Below are positions 24,772-36,156 of a stretch of 64,000 bases of DNA, piece by piece (the stretch's first letter is position 1; every line of letters starts with the position of its first letter). The DNA comes from Omphalotus guepiniiformis. Lineage: Eukaryota > Basidiomycota > Agaricomycetes > Agaricales > Omphalotaceae. Position numbers and translations under genes: made by a program. The notes beneath the pieces were generated by a model, which saw only the letters and a program-made list of their open reading frames with translations, ran no database searches and was not told the DNA's origin. The stretch lies in NCBI GenBank assembly GCA_028554645.1, contig JAQOOI010000074.1:558001-622000 (forward strand). The letters run 5' to 3'.

Positions 24772-25330
24772 ATTTGTGTTGTTTGAAATAATGTGTTATA
24801 TATGTATCTTATATTTATAGAGGGATTATAGAATTACAAGCAGTGACCTGTGCGATGCACAGATAGATTTTTTTTGTTCGCATTTTGGGTGGCCAACCGC
24901 GTCCGACCTTCGGTCGGCCGCTTTTGGCTTCAGTAAACTAAATTCCAGGTGAAAATACATGATGCCAGCCGCACCCGACCTCCAGTTGGCTGCTCCTGGC
25001 TTGCTAGCTTGAAATAGTAATGATATGATTTCTGTAATTCTCCAATGAATATCCATATATGATGAAGAAAAAATCTGAAATGCTGAAACAGAAAGCTGAA
25101 AGCAACTTTGAAGAACTGAAAGACATTGATTCGAGCAATTCCCGTTCAAGCCATGTGCGAGTATCCGAAACAGGAAGTTGATTACATAATTTATCAAAAG
25201 ACAAAAAACCGTCGTCTTTTGTATAGATGATACAGGCGGTTCAGCAGTCTCGTGATCGTGTCGTAAAAACTGCTTTAACATTGACTCGTGCCTATACACG
25301 TTTCCACTCAAAGTCACTATACACCGAGCA
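24772..25330. other. intergenic with two diverged repeat units
   Basis: About 560 bp. Two related G/C-rich units, near 24890-24930 (CCGACCTTCGGTCGGCCGC, itself a hairpin) and near 24965-25005 (CCGACCTCCAGTTGGCTGC), lie about 75 bp apart. The long reverse ORF across them has no family signal and is not called. Confidence 0.45.
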
Positions 25331-26888
25331 ATGAAGTACAGCCTCAAGAAGAGCATTGTCTACATCCTGAGGACTTTGATATTACTTGGATTTGCTGGTT
25401 CTCTCATATCCTTCTTTTCGAACCCAGCGATCGACATATCCAATGTAATTCCGACTGGTGCTCGGTCAGAATCAGGATTCAAGTCATATCTCGCTCGAGA
25501 GATAGGTCCTATGCTCGACGATCTCGTCCGTGACACGATTTCGACGCGGAAGGGCAAGTTCTTCAATAGTTCTCTTGCGGATCTTCAATCCAGATTTGTA
25601 TGCTTTGTCGAGAAGGGTGTCTGGACTAGAGATGGTGCTGGGTCAAGCTCAAGTGTAGGCGTTGTCGATGAAAGCCTCAAGTACGCAAGACATCTTTTGG
25701 ATTCGTCTATGCGCCCAATCTTTCAGCCAGGCGGACCATGTTTATTCGAGAAATCAAACACGCAGTCAAAGACTACGAACATCCCCACTCAAACTTCGAA
25801 ACACCTCTGTTCCGCTCTCGCACGTAAAAAGACCCTCTTCGTCGGTCCAGAAACAACATACCATCTCCACACGACCTGGCTTCAAACCCTAGAAAAGAAC
25901 GAAAACAGATCACACATATGTCTCGGAGCGGAATTCTGCACATTCCACAATATATGTCGGCCTCCGCGTACTGAAGAGTCAGGAGAACCTTACTATCCAC
26001 CGGGAGGATTCCAGAAGTATCCTTCAAAACGCGAGCTTGAGGGTACACGGTCTGCTGTATTAAAGTATATCTTGTCGAGTACTTTGTATGCGGGTGAGGA
26101 CCGGCATGATGCGAGGTATACTGATCCTCGTGCGCAAGTGGACTTGGGGAGTGGGGTTAGGAGGAAGGAGATGTATTGGGTTGGGCAGGCGAGGAAGGCG
26201 GATGTGGTAGTGATGAATCGGGGTCCGGAGCCTGCGCCTGCTTGGACGTATGATGGAACGAGAAGGGGTAACTGGACGTTCCTGAGGGACCGCGAGAGCT
26301 TGAGATCAGGTCTCGGGCGTCGAGTTTCTTTTGGCCCGGACAGAGATTCGGGTTTCGACGGTGGACCAAGCTTGGGAAACAAGATTGTGAATGTTGCATT
26401 GGATGTGACCGCGAACAAGTTTCTTTACGAGGTCCTGAAGACTCTCATGATGTTGGAGAATGATTCCGCGATGCGAGGGAAGATTCTCATATGGCATGGC
26501 AGCTGGTATATGCCGCTTCCCTGCTTGCAGAGGAGTGTAAAAGAGTCGGAGAAGTATGCCTTGGATCCGTGGGCACTATATTATAACGCACAAGGTGAGT
26601 GGTATACGACAGCTATCAAGCGGAGAATGCTCATTGAACGTGATTGTCATAGTATACATGCAGAATTACCTATTGCAAGCCCTGCTGCCATACTATGGGG
26701 TATCTTTTCTTCCTCTTGCCATTCCAACACCCCAGTCGAGCGAAATGGCATACGCGGCAGGAAGCGGTAGGATGTTGAGTGAAGGGCGGAAGGACTGCTT
26801 GAGGTACGAGTATGGGTCATCCCTAGAAGAAGCTATGCGTACGGCATTGCTCAGTGGTCTGTTGACTTCGCTCGGTGGGATTTCGTGA
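25331..26888 (+). CDS. membrane-anchored protein, possible PC-esterase-like, unknown function
   Basis: Exons 25331-26594 and 26653-26888 encode 499 aa. An N-terminal signal anchor (ILRTLILLGFAGSLISFF) is followed by a lumenal-type domain. KKTLFVGPETTYHLHTTWL sits where PC-esterase/TBL-type proteins have their GDS-containing block, and ADVVVMNRGP, EMYWVGQARK and WHGSWYMPLPC resemble later conserved blocks of that fold. A Cys-rich segment (CLGAEFCTFHNIC) suggests disulphides. The usual catalytic Ser is not obvious (GPET instead of GDS), so activity is doubtful. It could act on cell-wall polysaccharide or a glycolipid, but that is only inference. Confidence 0.65.
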
Positions 26889-26920
26889 CCCAAAACAAGT
26901 AGATGGCCAGGCCAAAATTT

Positions 26921-27547
26921 CTATTTCCTCCTTCGTTTTCCCTTCTCGCTCTTCTTGCTGGCAGTCTTAACCTCCTCCTTCTTTTTCTGGATCATGAATT
27001 CTCCTTGATTCAAAGCTTCCTTTGCAACTTCTGAAATTCTCCTCCACCGGTCCGATCCTAGCGGTGTGCCCCCGTACCATCTCGAGACGACGACGACGAC
27101 ATTTTCGCAGCCTGTCAGCTCGAGAAGACGTGCGAGGTGATTCCCAGCACCGCTCTCGCCTCCATCATGCTGCGCTGTGATAAGCTTTGGTTTCGTGTTC
27201 ATATCCAAGGATGTTGGTGGATCGGAAGTTCGGTAAGCGTACATACAATGTGTTGCTCGCTTTAATTGAGGAGAAGAAGTCAGGTGGTTGAGAAACTCTG
27301 GAAACAGAGCGCTGTTAGGTAGAGCAGATGCGTGTGCTAGGAAGATTGATCGGCGGTCGTTGACACGCTGTGAGGAGTAGATGGGATAAGGCCAGTCCAT
27401 GTCTGGAGATGTTGTAAGTTTATTGAAAAGTTACGTGGATTGTTCAGTCATACCTGGAGAACGACTGAGAGATTTGTAGTGATTTCTTCGCCACAAGATT
27501 CGTGTCAACTCGGCCTGGCGTCGGCGGGCAACATGGTAAGAGAGCAT
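26921..27547 (-). CDS. IMPACT/UPF0029-domain protein
   Basis: Exons (minus) 27547-27454 and 27402-26921, 191 aa, starting MLSYHVARRRQAELTR. The UPF0029 fold is clear: VNDRRSIFLAHASALPNS, KRATHCMYAYR, AQHDGGESGAGNHLARLLE and ENVVVVVSRWYGGTPLGSDR. The tail is Lys/Arg-rich (KKSEKGKRRRK). It lacks the RWD domain of Yih1/IMPACT, so it is closer to the stand-alone domain. IMPACT proteins bind Gcn1 and dampen Gcn2; whether a lone domain does so is unknown. The ATG is 46 bp from the divergent P450 start. A decayed copy lies at about 29640-29944. Confidence 0.78.
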
Positions 27548-27593
27548 AACATTTGTTAACCGTGGGAATAACATACGGAGGACGTCTTCGATC

Positions 27594-29273
27594 ATGATGC
27601 GGCTGCTCGCAGGTCTCAGACGCTTCTCTTCCTTCTCCCTGAACACCCTCTACTCTTTCGCTCCCTGTTCGTTGATACTACAAAATGCGTATGTCATCCT
27701 TGGAGTTCTGAACCGGCTTCTCTTATCCGCCATCTTTAAACTTGTCCTCATCTCTTTTGTTCTTTACATCCTCTCATCTCTCGTCCAATATTTATTGCAA
27801 CTAATTCAATCTTCCTCCTCTTCTTCCTCAAAGAAGTCTGGTCTTCTCTCTGTCTCACACCTACCTCGACTCTCGTCAACTATTCCCTGGGTCGGTCACT
27901 TGCTCGGCCTACAGCGAGATAGCGGTCGTTATGTCAATCGCCTCATCGCATCGACCGCTGCCCCTATCTTCACCATCAATATTCCCTTCAAGCGCATCAT
28001 CGTTGCCAATCCTTCCCTAGACCGACAACTCTCCCGCCATGTCTCCGATACTGGACTTGCCCAGATCCTCGCCTACGTCGGACCCCGTGTCTTCAGCCTT
28101 GGGCCTAGCACTATTCGTATCATTCTCAATGCCGATCCGCGACCCCTTCATAATGTCGAGTTTGGTGGACCTGAGAATCTTCGGGCTCTGTCTGAGCGCT
28201 CAGGAGTATTCATCTGGGACGCCATGAACAAGATGCCTGCTGTCAACGAGATTGACCTTGCTCACTGGATGTTTGGCTTGACCGTGTCTGCCACGGCCAG
28301 TGCTGTCTGGGGAGTTGAGAACCCCTGGCGCATGGATAACGAGTTTTCCGAAGAGTTCATGTAAGCTACTCCTACATTTGGCATGGATCCTAGCGCTACT
28401 AACAGATGTTTAAGGAACTTGAGCGAAACATTTGACTCTCTGTCCAGGCCCTTTGCTTGGCTCACAGCTCGACCCGCTTACAAGTCTCGCAAGTTCCTCA
28501 GTGCCAGACTGCGCGAGTTCCACAACCAGCACCGCGAGTCCCGAGTGCGATCTGTAGCCCATGGCATAAACGTGGTTGCTCATTCCGATCCCAACTGGGA
28601 GAATAACCCGGACTACTATAATATTGAGATGGTCTCGGCTCTTGGTCTCCTTGCGACGCCTAGCACGCTCTCTGTGTGGCTCATGAGGCACCTTCTCGCA
28701 ACTCCTAAGGTGCTTCATGTCATTATCGACGAGGTTCACAGGCTTCAAGTTGTCCAAGGAGAGACAGCAAACAGCAAGAAGCTGGATCTCACGGATGTTC
28801 GCACTCTATGCCCCTGGCTTGTCGCGGCCTGGTATGAGACCCTTCGCCTGCACATGACGGGCGTGCCTCGACTCGCGCGACACGACTTCCGCCTTAGTCT
28901 TCCAGGCTCGGTTACCCTGGATGTCTCTCAAGGCGACATCTTCCTGCTTCCAATGTGCACTTCAAATCTCGACACGGTGACCTGGGGACCCGACGCAGCT
29001 TCTTTTAACCCCAGCCGCTTCATCACTCCCACTGGTGAACTCTCCAACCCCCTCATCCGCAAGGTCCGCGCCTTTGGAGTCGCAGGAAACCTCTGCCCCG
29101 GACGAGCATTCGGCTTTGAGGTCGCTATGGCGGTGGTGGCGGGTGCTTTGACGACGTTTGAGATCCAGAGCGCTGACGGCCGGGGGTTCTGGGTTCCGGA
29201 TGTGCGCAAGGGCTTCAACGTAGGTTTTGAGCGATATGCGGATGATGTCAAGGTAGTGTTGAGGAAGAAGTAG
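27594..29273 (+). CDS. cytochrome P450
   Basis: Exons 27594-28360 and 28406-29273, 544 aa. An N-terminal membrane segment (LLLSAIFKLVLISFVLYILS) and a Ser-rich linker come first, then a P450 body with WLVAAWYETLRLH (ExxR, about residue 398) and the heme-binding loop FGVAGNLCPGRAFG (ligand Cys about 485). PSRFITPTGELSNP fits the PERF region. The I-helix motif is weak, with ALGLLATPSTLS in place of AGxxT, a feature of CYP7/CYP8-like fungal P450s that often catalyse isomerase or peroxygenase-like reactions; that is a guess. The first 30 or so codons are homologous to the untranslated leader of the GNPDA gene at 36.65-36.73 kb, so the start codon is uncertain. Confidence 0.85.
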
Positions 29274-29639
29274 AATGACTATTTCCATACAATGTGTCGA
29301 GATAATTGGCTTCACAAAGAACTGCGTTCGCTTGGTCAAATGGGTTTGGTGAGCTCGTTCGCAAAGAATAGTTACCTTTCTGTGAATTACATACTGAGGA
29401 ACAACAACAAAGTTAGAAATTTCCACATGGGCTCCTGATAGTGGAAGGCCCCGGTGTACCTTTTGATGAGCTTCATGAGCGCATGCATGATGGAGTGACG
29501 CCACAGTCACAGATTATGAGGAGCTGGTTGAGCAATCGGTGTTCGTGTTCAGCATGCTCCTTCGATCCTCATGAAGAGAGTCAGTGAAGTCATCTATCGT
29601 CCTCTAATAACAAATGTTGACAAAATATTCAGTAAGAAG
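29274..29639. other. intergenic, nothing recognised
   Basis: About 370 bp downstream of the P450 stop, before the recognisable part of the decayed IMPACT-like copy begins. No motif seen. Confidence 0.45.
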
Positions 29640-29944
29640 TCTGTATTAGCCTGCTGTTCTGCGTGGAAGTTCGGTAAGTGTACATACAATGTGTTGATCG
29701 CTTTCAATGTCAGGTGGTCGAGGAACTCTGGAAACAGAGCGCTGTTGCGTAGGGGTAGAACATATGCATGTGCTAGGAAGATTGATATTGATCGGCGGTC
29801 GTTCACGCTGTGAGTCCAGTTCATGTCTGGTAAGTTCGTTGAAAAAGGTTTTCTTTCATACCAGGGGAACGACTGGATTATATCTTCGCCAGTCAGCGGG
29901 CAGCACGATAAGACTCGGAGAGCATGAAATCTTTGCTAACGGTC
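29640..29944 (-). pseudogene. decayed duplicate of the IMPACT-domain gene
   Basis: Minus strand reads VNDRRSISIFLAHAYVLPLR, NSALFPEFLDHL and TLYVHLP, clearly parallel to the intact gene at 26921-27547. The exon-1 remnant MLSESYRAAR ends in a stop. Nucleotide identity extends through intron and 5' UTR up to GCTAAC at 29935-29940, four bases before the 9-bp duplication that borders the RecQ/DUF6589 element. Frame shifts and stops rule out function. Confidence 0.8.
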
Positions 29945-30120
29945 CGGAAGGGTTAGACTCGAACCCACTCTCACGCACACAGCAACGTTTGATGAGAGAG
30001 TCGATCAAAGTGCCGCGCGCGCAGCGACTGGTAAATAATAACCGTAACCTAATACAGACCACGATTTTTCGCACGGACTTTTCGAACTTCACGAAAGTTT
30101 TGAGAGGGTAGAATTCAAAC
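29945..30120 (+). repeat. left TSD and left TIR of the RecQ/DUF6589 element
   Basis: TSD CGGAAGGGT at 29945-29953, then the TIR from 29954. Blocks shared with the right end include TAGACTCG, GTCGATC-AAGTGCCG, CGACTGGTA, AATAACCGTA, CACGGACTTTTC and GAATTCAAAC, in the same order. Confidence 0.88.
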
Positions 30121-30289
30121 TCATTGTACCGAAATTCTGAAGAGACAGATCTGTGCACATTTTACATGCGAATTGACGAGTGTTTTCCGATTCTTAATAT
30201 AGTTTGAATTGCTTCCGCTATGTCTCGATTATTGCCGATCCGACCGGATTCTACACTCTTTCTTTCCAACACTCGAGTCAGTCGACGCA

Positions 30290-33200
30290 ATGGTTTTTCG
30301 CAAGCGTAGAAACTCGGACCTGGACTATAAGCCTCCAACATCAATTAAACGGCAGCGGAAGGAGCCTACACCCACTCCAGATATATTTGAAGCCACTAGC
30401 AGTGCTCCCGGAACACCCCTATTACAAGCAACAGAACCTCTCGTACCTTTGGACCTACTGGACAATGAAGAATACCTCCTCATGACACCCACAGCACCTG
30501 TGGCACCCTCTCTCCCACCTATTTCGTCTCCAAATATGCCAACTTCAAGCTCTTCTCATATAATACCTCACATTCCAAGTTCACCCCTGTCAGTATTGGA
30601 GACTCCGGTGAGGCGGCGATTCGGCCGTCCTCCAAAAAGTCCTCGTAAAGGTCTTGGAACGCGATCATCCTATATATCTAGGAGGAAGGAGGAAGTAGCA
30701 CTGCAGATGAAGGCTCAATCCGAGCTCAAGGTGATGGAGAGGACTACTGCTCGTAAAGCAGACAAGCAACGGCAGATTGAAGAAAGAAGAGACCGTGTAT
30801 TTCGGGTCATTGACCTACTTATGAAGCCTGAGGAAGAGGGTGGATTTAGTTTCAAGAGCTTGCATGACTTTGTGGATGGACTCATCACCCCTGGAGGAGA
30901 CAACCAGATGCAGTCCAGACTTACCCGCTTCTATCGCAGTTCAAGTGGAATGAAGTTGGTGGAGGAAATATTTGGCCGTGCACCGGACACAAGGAAGGAG
31001 GTATTTTCTAAGGAGTTATCCATGATCCTACAGAAGGAAGGAGGTTTTATACAGGAACTGTTCACAAGTGGTCGCCGGCAAGATACTGGAGTCGCTGACC
31101 TGCTCAAGCAATTCTCAATGCAGGATTTGGCAAATAAACTCAAAGATGCTGCACCCACTCTATGGGAATGTCTCACTAGTGTGAGCGAGAATCCTGGTCG
31201 ACGAAAGGAGGAGGGCAAACGTGACAAGGAAATGGTATTGTGCTTCATTTCTATCTATTTGGTCTGTTCTTATGCATATTGTAGATCTTCACGACTATTT
31301 GTGCTATGGTGTCTATATTGCGGAACCAGAGGGCGAATGATTTCCAGGTTGTCATTGGTCTATTTCTCATTGGTTCAGGTGCTTCCAAACGCGAAATGGA
31401 GGTTCTTGCACATGCGGGTCTTTCACTGTCCTATACAGCAGTACTCAGCCAACTGAACACATTGTCAGAAGAGGCAAAGAAGAAGTACTGTGATCTCATC
31501 AAGTCTTGCATGTGTTCAGTTGTCTGGGACAATTTAAACATTGCCTTCCGCGTTGAATCTCAACGGCTTAACTCCCAGAATCACTTTGACAATGGAACCA
31601 CTGCCACACTTCTTCCTGTCTACAATCCTTTCACTGGGAAGACCCGGACACCCCATGGCACACTGCCTTTATCTCTGAAGCCTTTACGGGCTACTACAGA
31701 TCCAGTCTTTGAATGGAAGGACGATCAAGTACTTCTTTCACCTTCCAATGCAAAGGACCTCACTCGCTGCTGTCTTTGGCAGCTGAAACGCGTTGCGCTT
31801 GATCATATCAAAGGCCTTGCACATCTGCGTTCCTCATTTGAATCATGCCCAGTGGTGAACTCCATTGCTCTGCATCAAACAGAGCAGTATCCACTACCCG
31901 CAATGCATGAAGAGGAATCTAGTATTGATGGCACTATCCGGGTGTATCAGCAGATTCTAAGGAATCTGGATGTCTCCAATGATGATCTTAGAGCACATGG
32001 TCTTCTTTTCAATGATGGAGACTTGCTCACAGATTCATTGGTTGATAAGGTAAGTAGCTCACGTTTGCTTTTAGTTACCAATACAAACTGAGTTCAATTA
32101 CTTTAGATTGAATCAGCTCGCCGCAATAGCACTGAACCAATTGAGGGGATGAAGGCATCAATCCGTCGATTTGGACTCTTCCATGCCAAGATGGCAGGCT
32201 GTCGGCTTGTTGTTAATGAGCATTGGGGAAAACCAAACAGCAAGGATCCTGGTGGCCTTTGGTGGGAGAACAATCTGCTGAACCGCAAACCCATGATTGC
32301 AGGATGGCAGGCCAAGAAAGCTGCACCTTGGAAGCCCGCACATGAATTACTTCACATCTCAATTGCCGCTCATATCAAGGATGGATTCCATGTTCACTGT
32401 GCAAGGGAGAGCCTTGATGAATGGGCTGCTTCTGCCACACATGCCGAGTTTGATGGTCTAGCAAAATCAGTCTATGACAGTCTGTTCACCACACAAGCCT
32501 ATGACAATCTCAAGGCAAAATCATACCGCGACACAACATGTGAAAATGTGGTTCTTTATAACCGTGATGCTTTGCTCTATATAGAAGTTGTTCATGCTAT
32601 CAAGACTGGCGACATTGGACGAGTTATCAATGTGTTGAAGATGTGGATGGTGATGATGCGGTCAAAAAAGACTATGCCCAAGTATGCGGATGCAATCTTC
32701 GAGACTCTTGGACGGATAGAAAGTTATCCCGAGAAATTGAGGTAAATTATAAATTTCCATGATAAAATGTTTTGAAGTTATCTCAAATTATCCAGAACAT
32801 TCTTCCTGCACAACTGGTTAGTCAACATCAGTGGCCGTCCAATGGGCTTCAAAGAGGTTGATCTATTGCAGGAACATCAAAACTTCTGGGCAAAAGTACG
32901 TCAAACATTGAGTGGCCAGTTATTATATCTAACTTTCCTATGAGATTATATATAATGCAAAAGGGTCAAATCGTAGCTGGCAATGGTTGGCAATGATCAC
33001 TGTTTGTATTTTCGAGCTTAGAAATGCCATGCGCATAGTTCAAGAGGCATTCAAGATCAACAGCCTAGGGACGAAGCACACAGTCCCTGATATAGAAAAA
33101 GAAGTTGATGTCTTGGTTGCGGCATTGACACAAAACAAAATCCAGACATATATTCAAGACCGTGAAGCTAATAAACATATCAATGCAGTACGAGATCTAT

Positions 33201-33454
33201 TTGAAGAAGGATCCAAGTACCCAGACACGCGTTGAGCATTTCATGCCTTCCGAAAAGATTCACGCAGGCCCGTGAATTTGGGATTTGTTGAGGCAGCAGT
33301 TGGTGATGCGGCAGTGTCAGCGGACAAGGATACAGAAGAAGCAGACAATGATGAAGACTATGAGGTCATGTTTGATGACCTTGCGTTCGATGAGGAAGAA
33401 CCATATTATGTTCTAGACAATATTCAGAATTTTCTTGATTCAGCCGAGGAGTAA
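30290..33454 (+). CDS. DUF6589-like protein of a TIR element, candidate transposase
   Basis: Exons 30290-31234, 31285-32049, 32107-32741, 32796-32895, 32945-33216 and 33268-33454, 967 aa, all phases consistent. The N-terminus is Pro/Ser-rich with an AT-hook-like FGRPPKSPRK (111-120) and a coiled basic stretch. The rest matches what I recall as the basidiomycete family DUF6589: VVIGLFLIGSGASKREMEVL, VVWDNLNIAFRVESQRLNSQ, HFDNGTTATLLPVYNP, RVYQQILRNLDVSNDDLR, FGLFHAKMAGCRLVVNEHWG and, at the end, NAKGSNRSWQWLAMI. The tail is acidic. Its biochemical role is unknown. As one of only two genes in the element it is the natural candidate for a nuclease or transposase; conserved Asp/Glu residues near VWDN and FNDGD are worth testing. 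Confidence 0.82.
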
Positions 33455-36025
33455 ATAGAACATACAATATACTTTCTTCATTTATAGATGATAGAGCTGC
33501 TTCGAACATCGCCTCGAGAGTGTTTGTGTCCTCGTAAATTTGTGAGTCTTCTCGATTATATCGCCGGGCGTTCTCAAACATGCAGCGCCAATCATCTGCA
33601 TAAGCAGAGACAGAGTTATAGATTGTTCCCTTCTTAACATTGGCTCTGATATTTGACATTGACACCGGCTTCGTATTGACTGTGTAATAACCTGGATGAG
33701 CCTGCAAAAGGTAAGTCAGCGACTACACAATAGAATACCAAACATGTTGACCTCACACTTCTCCGAGGCAGCCTGAGGAAGGGCTGACATAGCTTGACTA
33801 TCTTTCCACCTTCATCTTCTCTCGACAGTGATTCAACAGCCTCGAAACAGACATCAGATATCTCTACAAGCTTCACGCGAAAGTCTTTCTGAGCCATTTT
33901 GAGAAGAATCTTGAGTGAACGTTCTTTGTCTTGGGTTTCTTGCGCCTCCTTATGACGATCAGGAAAATCAGCGACAACTTCCACAATTGCATCAACTATC
34001 TCCTTTCCATGAGTATCAGCCCAATGCCAACGCACACGTTCCTTTAGGGCCTCTACACTAGTGATTGTCCGGGCTCGCTCAGATAGAGTTGTTGCAATGT
34101 CGTCCTGTAGAATTGCCTTCCCTGTAACAAGCAATTGATCACCCCAAACACGCTGCACAATCGCTTCTCGGACAGAGAGAAGGCGGGAATAAACAGCTTC
34201 AAACAGCTCAGGTGCACTCTTCCGAGCACGACCTGGTAGTCGGAGTTGATCAGGGTCAACCAAGCGAATCGTCTGTAGTGGAAACCACTCAGGCTCACAG
34301 TTATCACAACAACGAGCACTGTCTGGTGGGGGATACGGGAATGGCACTGGATTGAAAAGCAATCAGACACGATGACAAACAGCTGACACAAAAGTGACTA
34401 ACATTTTTTGTCGTTCGAGTAGAAACGATCCCATGGAATACGTCGACAACTGTTGGTGACAATAAACCACAAAAGATACCAGTGGTCGCGGGCTTCTATC
34501 CGTGTTCGCACCTTCTTGCGCTTGTACTTGCGACAATGTTTCAGGTCTCGCTCTTCACCCGCTCCACCTACGGTCACATCTTCCACGTTCTCGGGCACAT
34601 TAGCAGTAATGTCTTGTCCCCCACCATCTTCTTGACCAGAGGTATCACTATCTGACATGTCGGAGCCAATGTCACTATTGACAGGTTCCGCAATGTAATC
34701 CGTCTCATCCCAGCATGGTTCAGCATTCGTAATATCGTCTGCGTCATTCCAATTCTCACTATCAAACTCAGCGCTAAAACGCTTGAAAGCGTCTCGTGTC
34801 ACAAAAAGAATAACATCTCCCATTTGATTAAAATCGCGCGCACAGCGGCCAATCTTCTGAATAAGCGAGTTGAAAGTCCTAGGTTCCATCCACAGTATCA
34901 CCCGCCGTATCTCTCGAAAATCCATGCCCTATTCAGACTGTCAGTGTTGGGTAACATGAGAAGCAAGAGAACATACCATCCCAAGTGCGTCAGTAGCAGC
35001 CACCGCACGCAGGCTACCATCAGCAAGACCTCTCTGAATAAAAACCTTCCGATGTTCATCAATGTAACGGTGGTAGAATTCAAACGATACACGTGGTATC
35101 GTCTCCGGGCAGTTGTCTCGAAGAAAGTCTTGAATACGTTCGGCATCACCACGGCTATTCACATATATTAATGTCTGTGCAAAGTCTTCGGGGCCAGCAG
35201 GATCAGCAGGAAAAAGAGGAAGGAGGTCGGCATAAGTGTCCTGCGGGTGCTGGAGAATTCGAACAGATAATGCGACATTTGGTTTCCCATTCGATACGGA
35301 TATTCGTTCACAGCTACCACCAAGTCCAAGCTTGTTTTCGACGTCAGCAATCACCTCTGAGGCCACAGTGGCAGACGCAGCAAGAACAGGGACCGCCTGT
35401 GGCAATCGCGCCAACAATAACGAGATCTTGGCATACTCGGGACGAAAATCATCGGTGCCCCATTCAGAGACTTCGTGAGCCTCGTCGATGTTGACGAGGA
35501 TGATATTGTCTTGGAACCTCCGCTGCTTAAGGACAAGGTCATGGAATTGAGCACTAAGCGCCATCTCCGGCCCCACGAACCCCACACGGTACTTGTTTCC
35601 CCCAAAATCCTGAAAAAGATGGTGTCAGAATCAAGTCAGAATTGAGCTGGATCACAGCATACCTTCATAGCCTGATAGAGATCCTTGCTCTCTCCTGTCA
35701 ATGCTACAGCTGGTACTCCAATGTCATTCAGCACCTTCGCCTGCTCATGCATCAGTCCATTGAGTGGCCCAATGACAAGCACTATCTTTCGGGTGTCTTC
35801 GGTATCATTGTTTGGTTGCCAGTGATAGAACAGAGCATAGTAGAATGCGAGTGTCTTGCCTCCCCCAGTTGGAACATCTAAGAGAGTATTCATGCCCTTC
35901 AAAACATTCTGTCCAGCCTGCTGTTGGTAAGAGCGTAGTGAGGGTATCTTGAAAAGAGCACAGAGTGTCTCAGCCGCTCTGCGAGCGTTTTCGGAGTCAA
36001 TAGTTGCGAGGGCTTGAAAAGGCAT
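33366..36025 (-). CDS. RecQ-type DNA helicase with C-terminal bromodomain-like segment
   Basis: Exons (minus): 36025-35663, 35609-34977, 34928-34403, 34346-33757 and 33701-33366, 815 aa. Helicase motifs: PTGGGKT (52-58), DEAH in NIDEAHEVSEWG (163-166), ASAT (199-202), ATDALGMGMDF and QKIGRCARD (about 356-364). A Zn-type cluster RCCDNC follows RIPWDRFYSN. Exon 4 ends with LCQPFLRLPRRS. An intron with a strong GTGAGG donor joins it in frame to HPGYYTVNTKPVSM, DDWRCMFENARRYN and EDSQIYEDTNTLEAMF, the second half of a bromodomain. The last exon overlaps the convergent DUF6589-like CDS by 89 bp. Inferred job: unwinding or repair during transposition, perhaps directed to acetylated chromatin. Confidence 0.83.
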
Positions 36026-36156
36026 ATGTGCTGTAAAGTTGGACGTAAGCGGCGATTTCCGGAGTCATCTGGGAAGGTCATCGAAAAATAATTACATACG
36101 CCGATTTCTAGAAAGAAACTGCAGATGATTGTCAACTCAGATTTCGTGTAGGTGGT

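Noticed and set aside
24826..25356. 176-codon reverse ORF
   Set aside because: It runs across the two G/C-rich repeat units and has repeated low-information residues; no splice sites, motif or start context support it.
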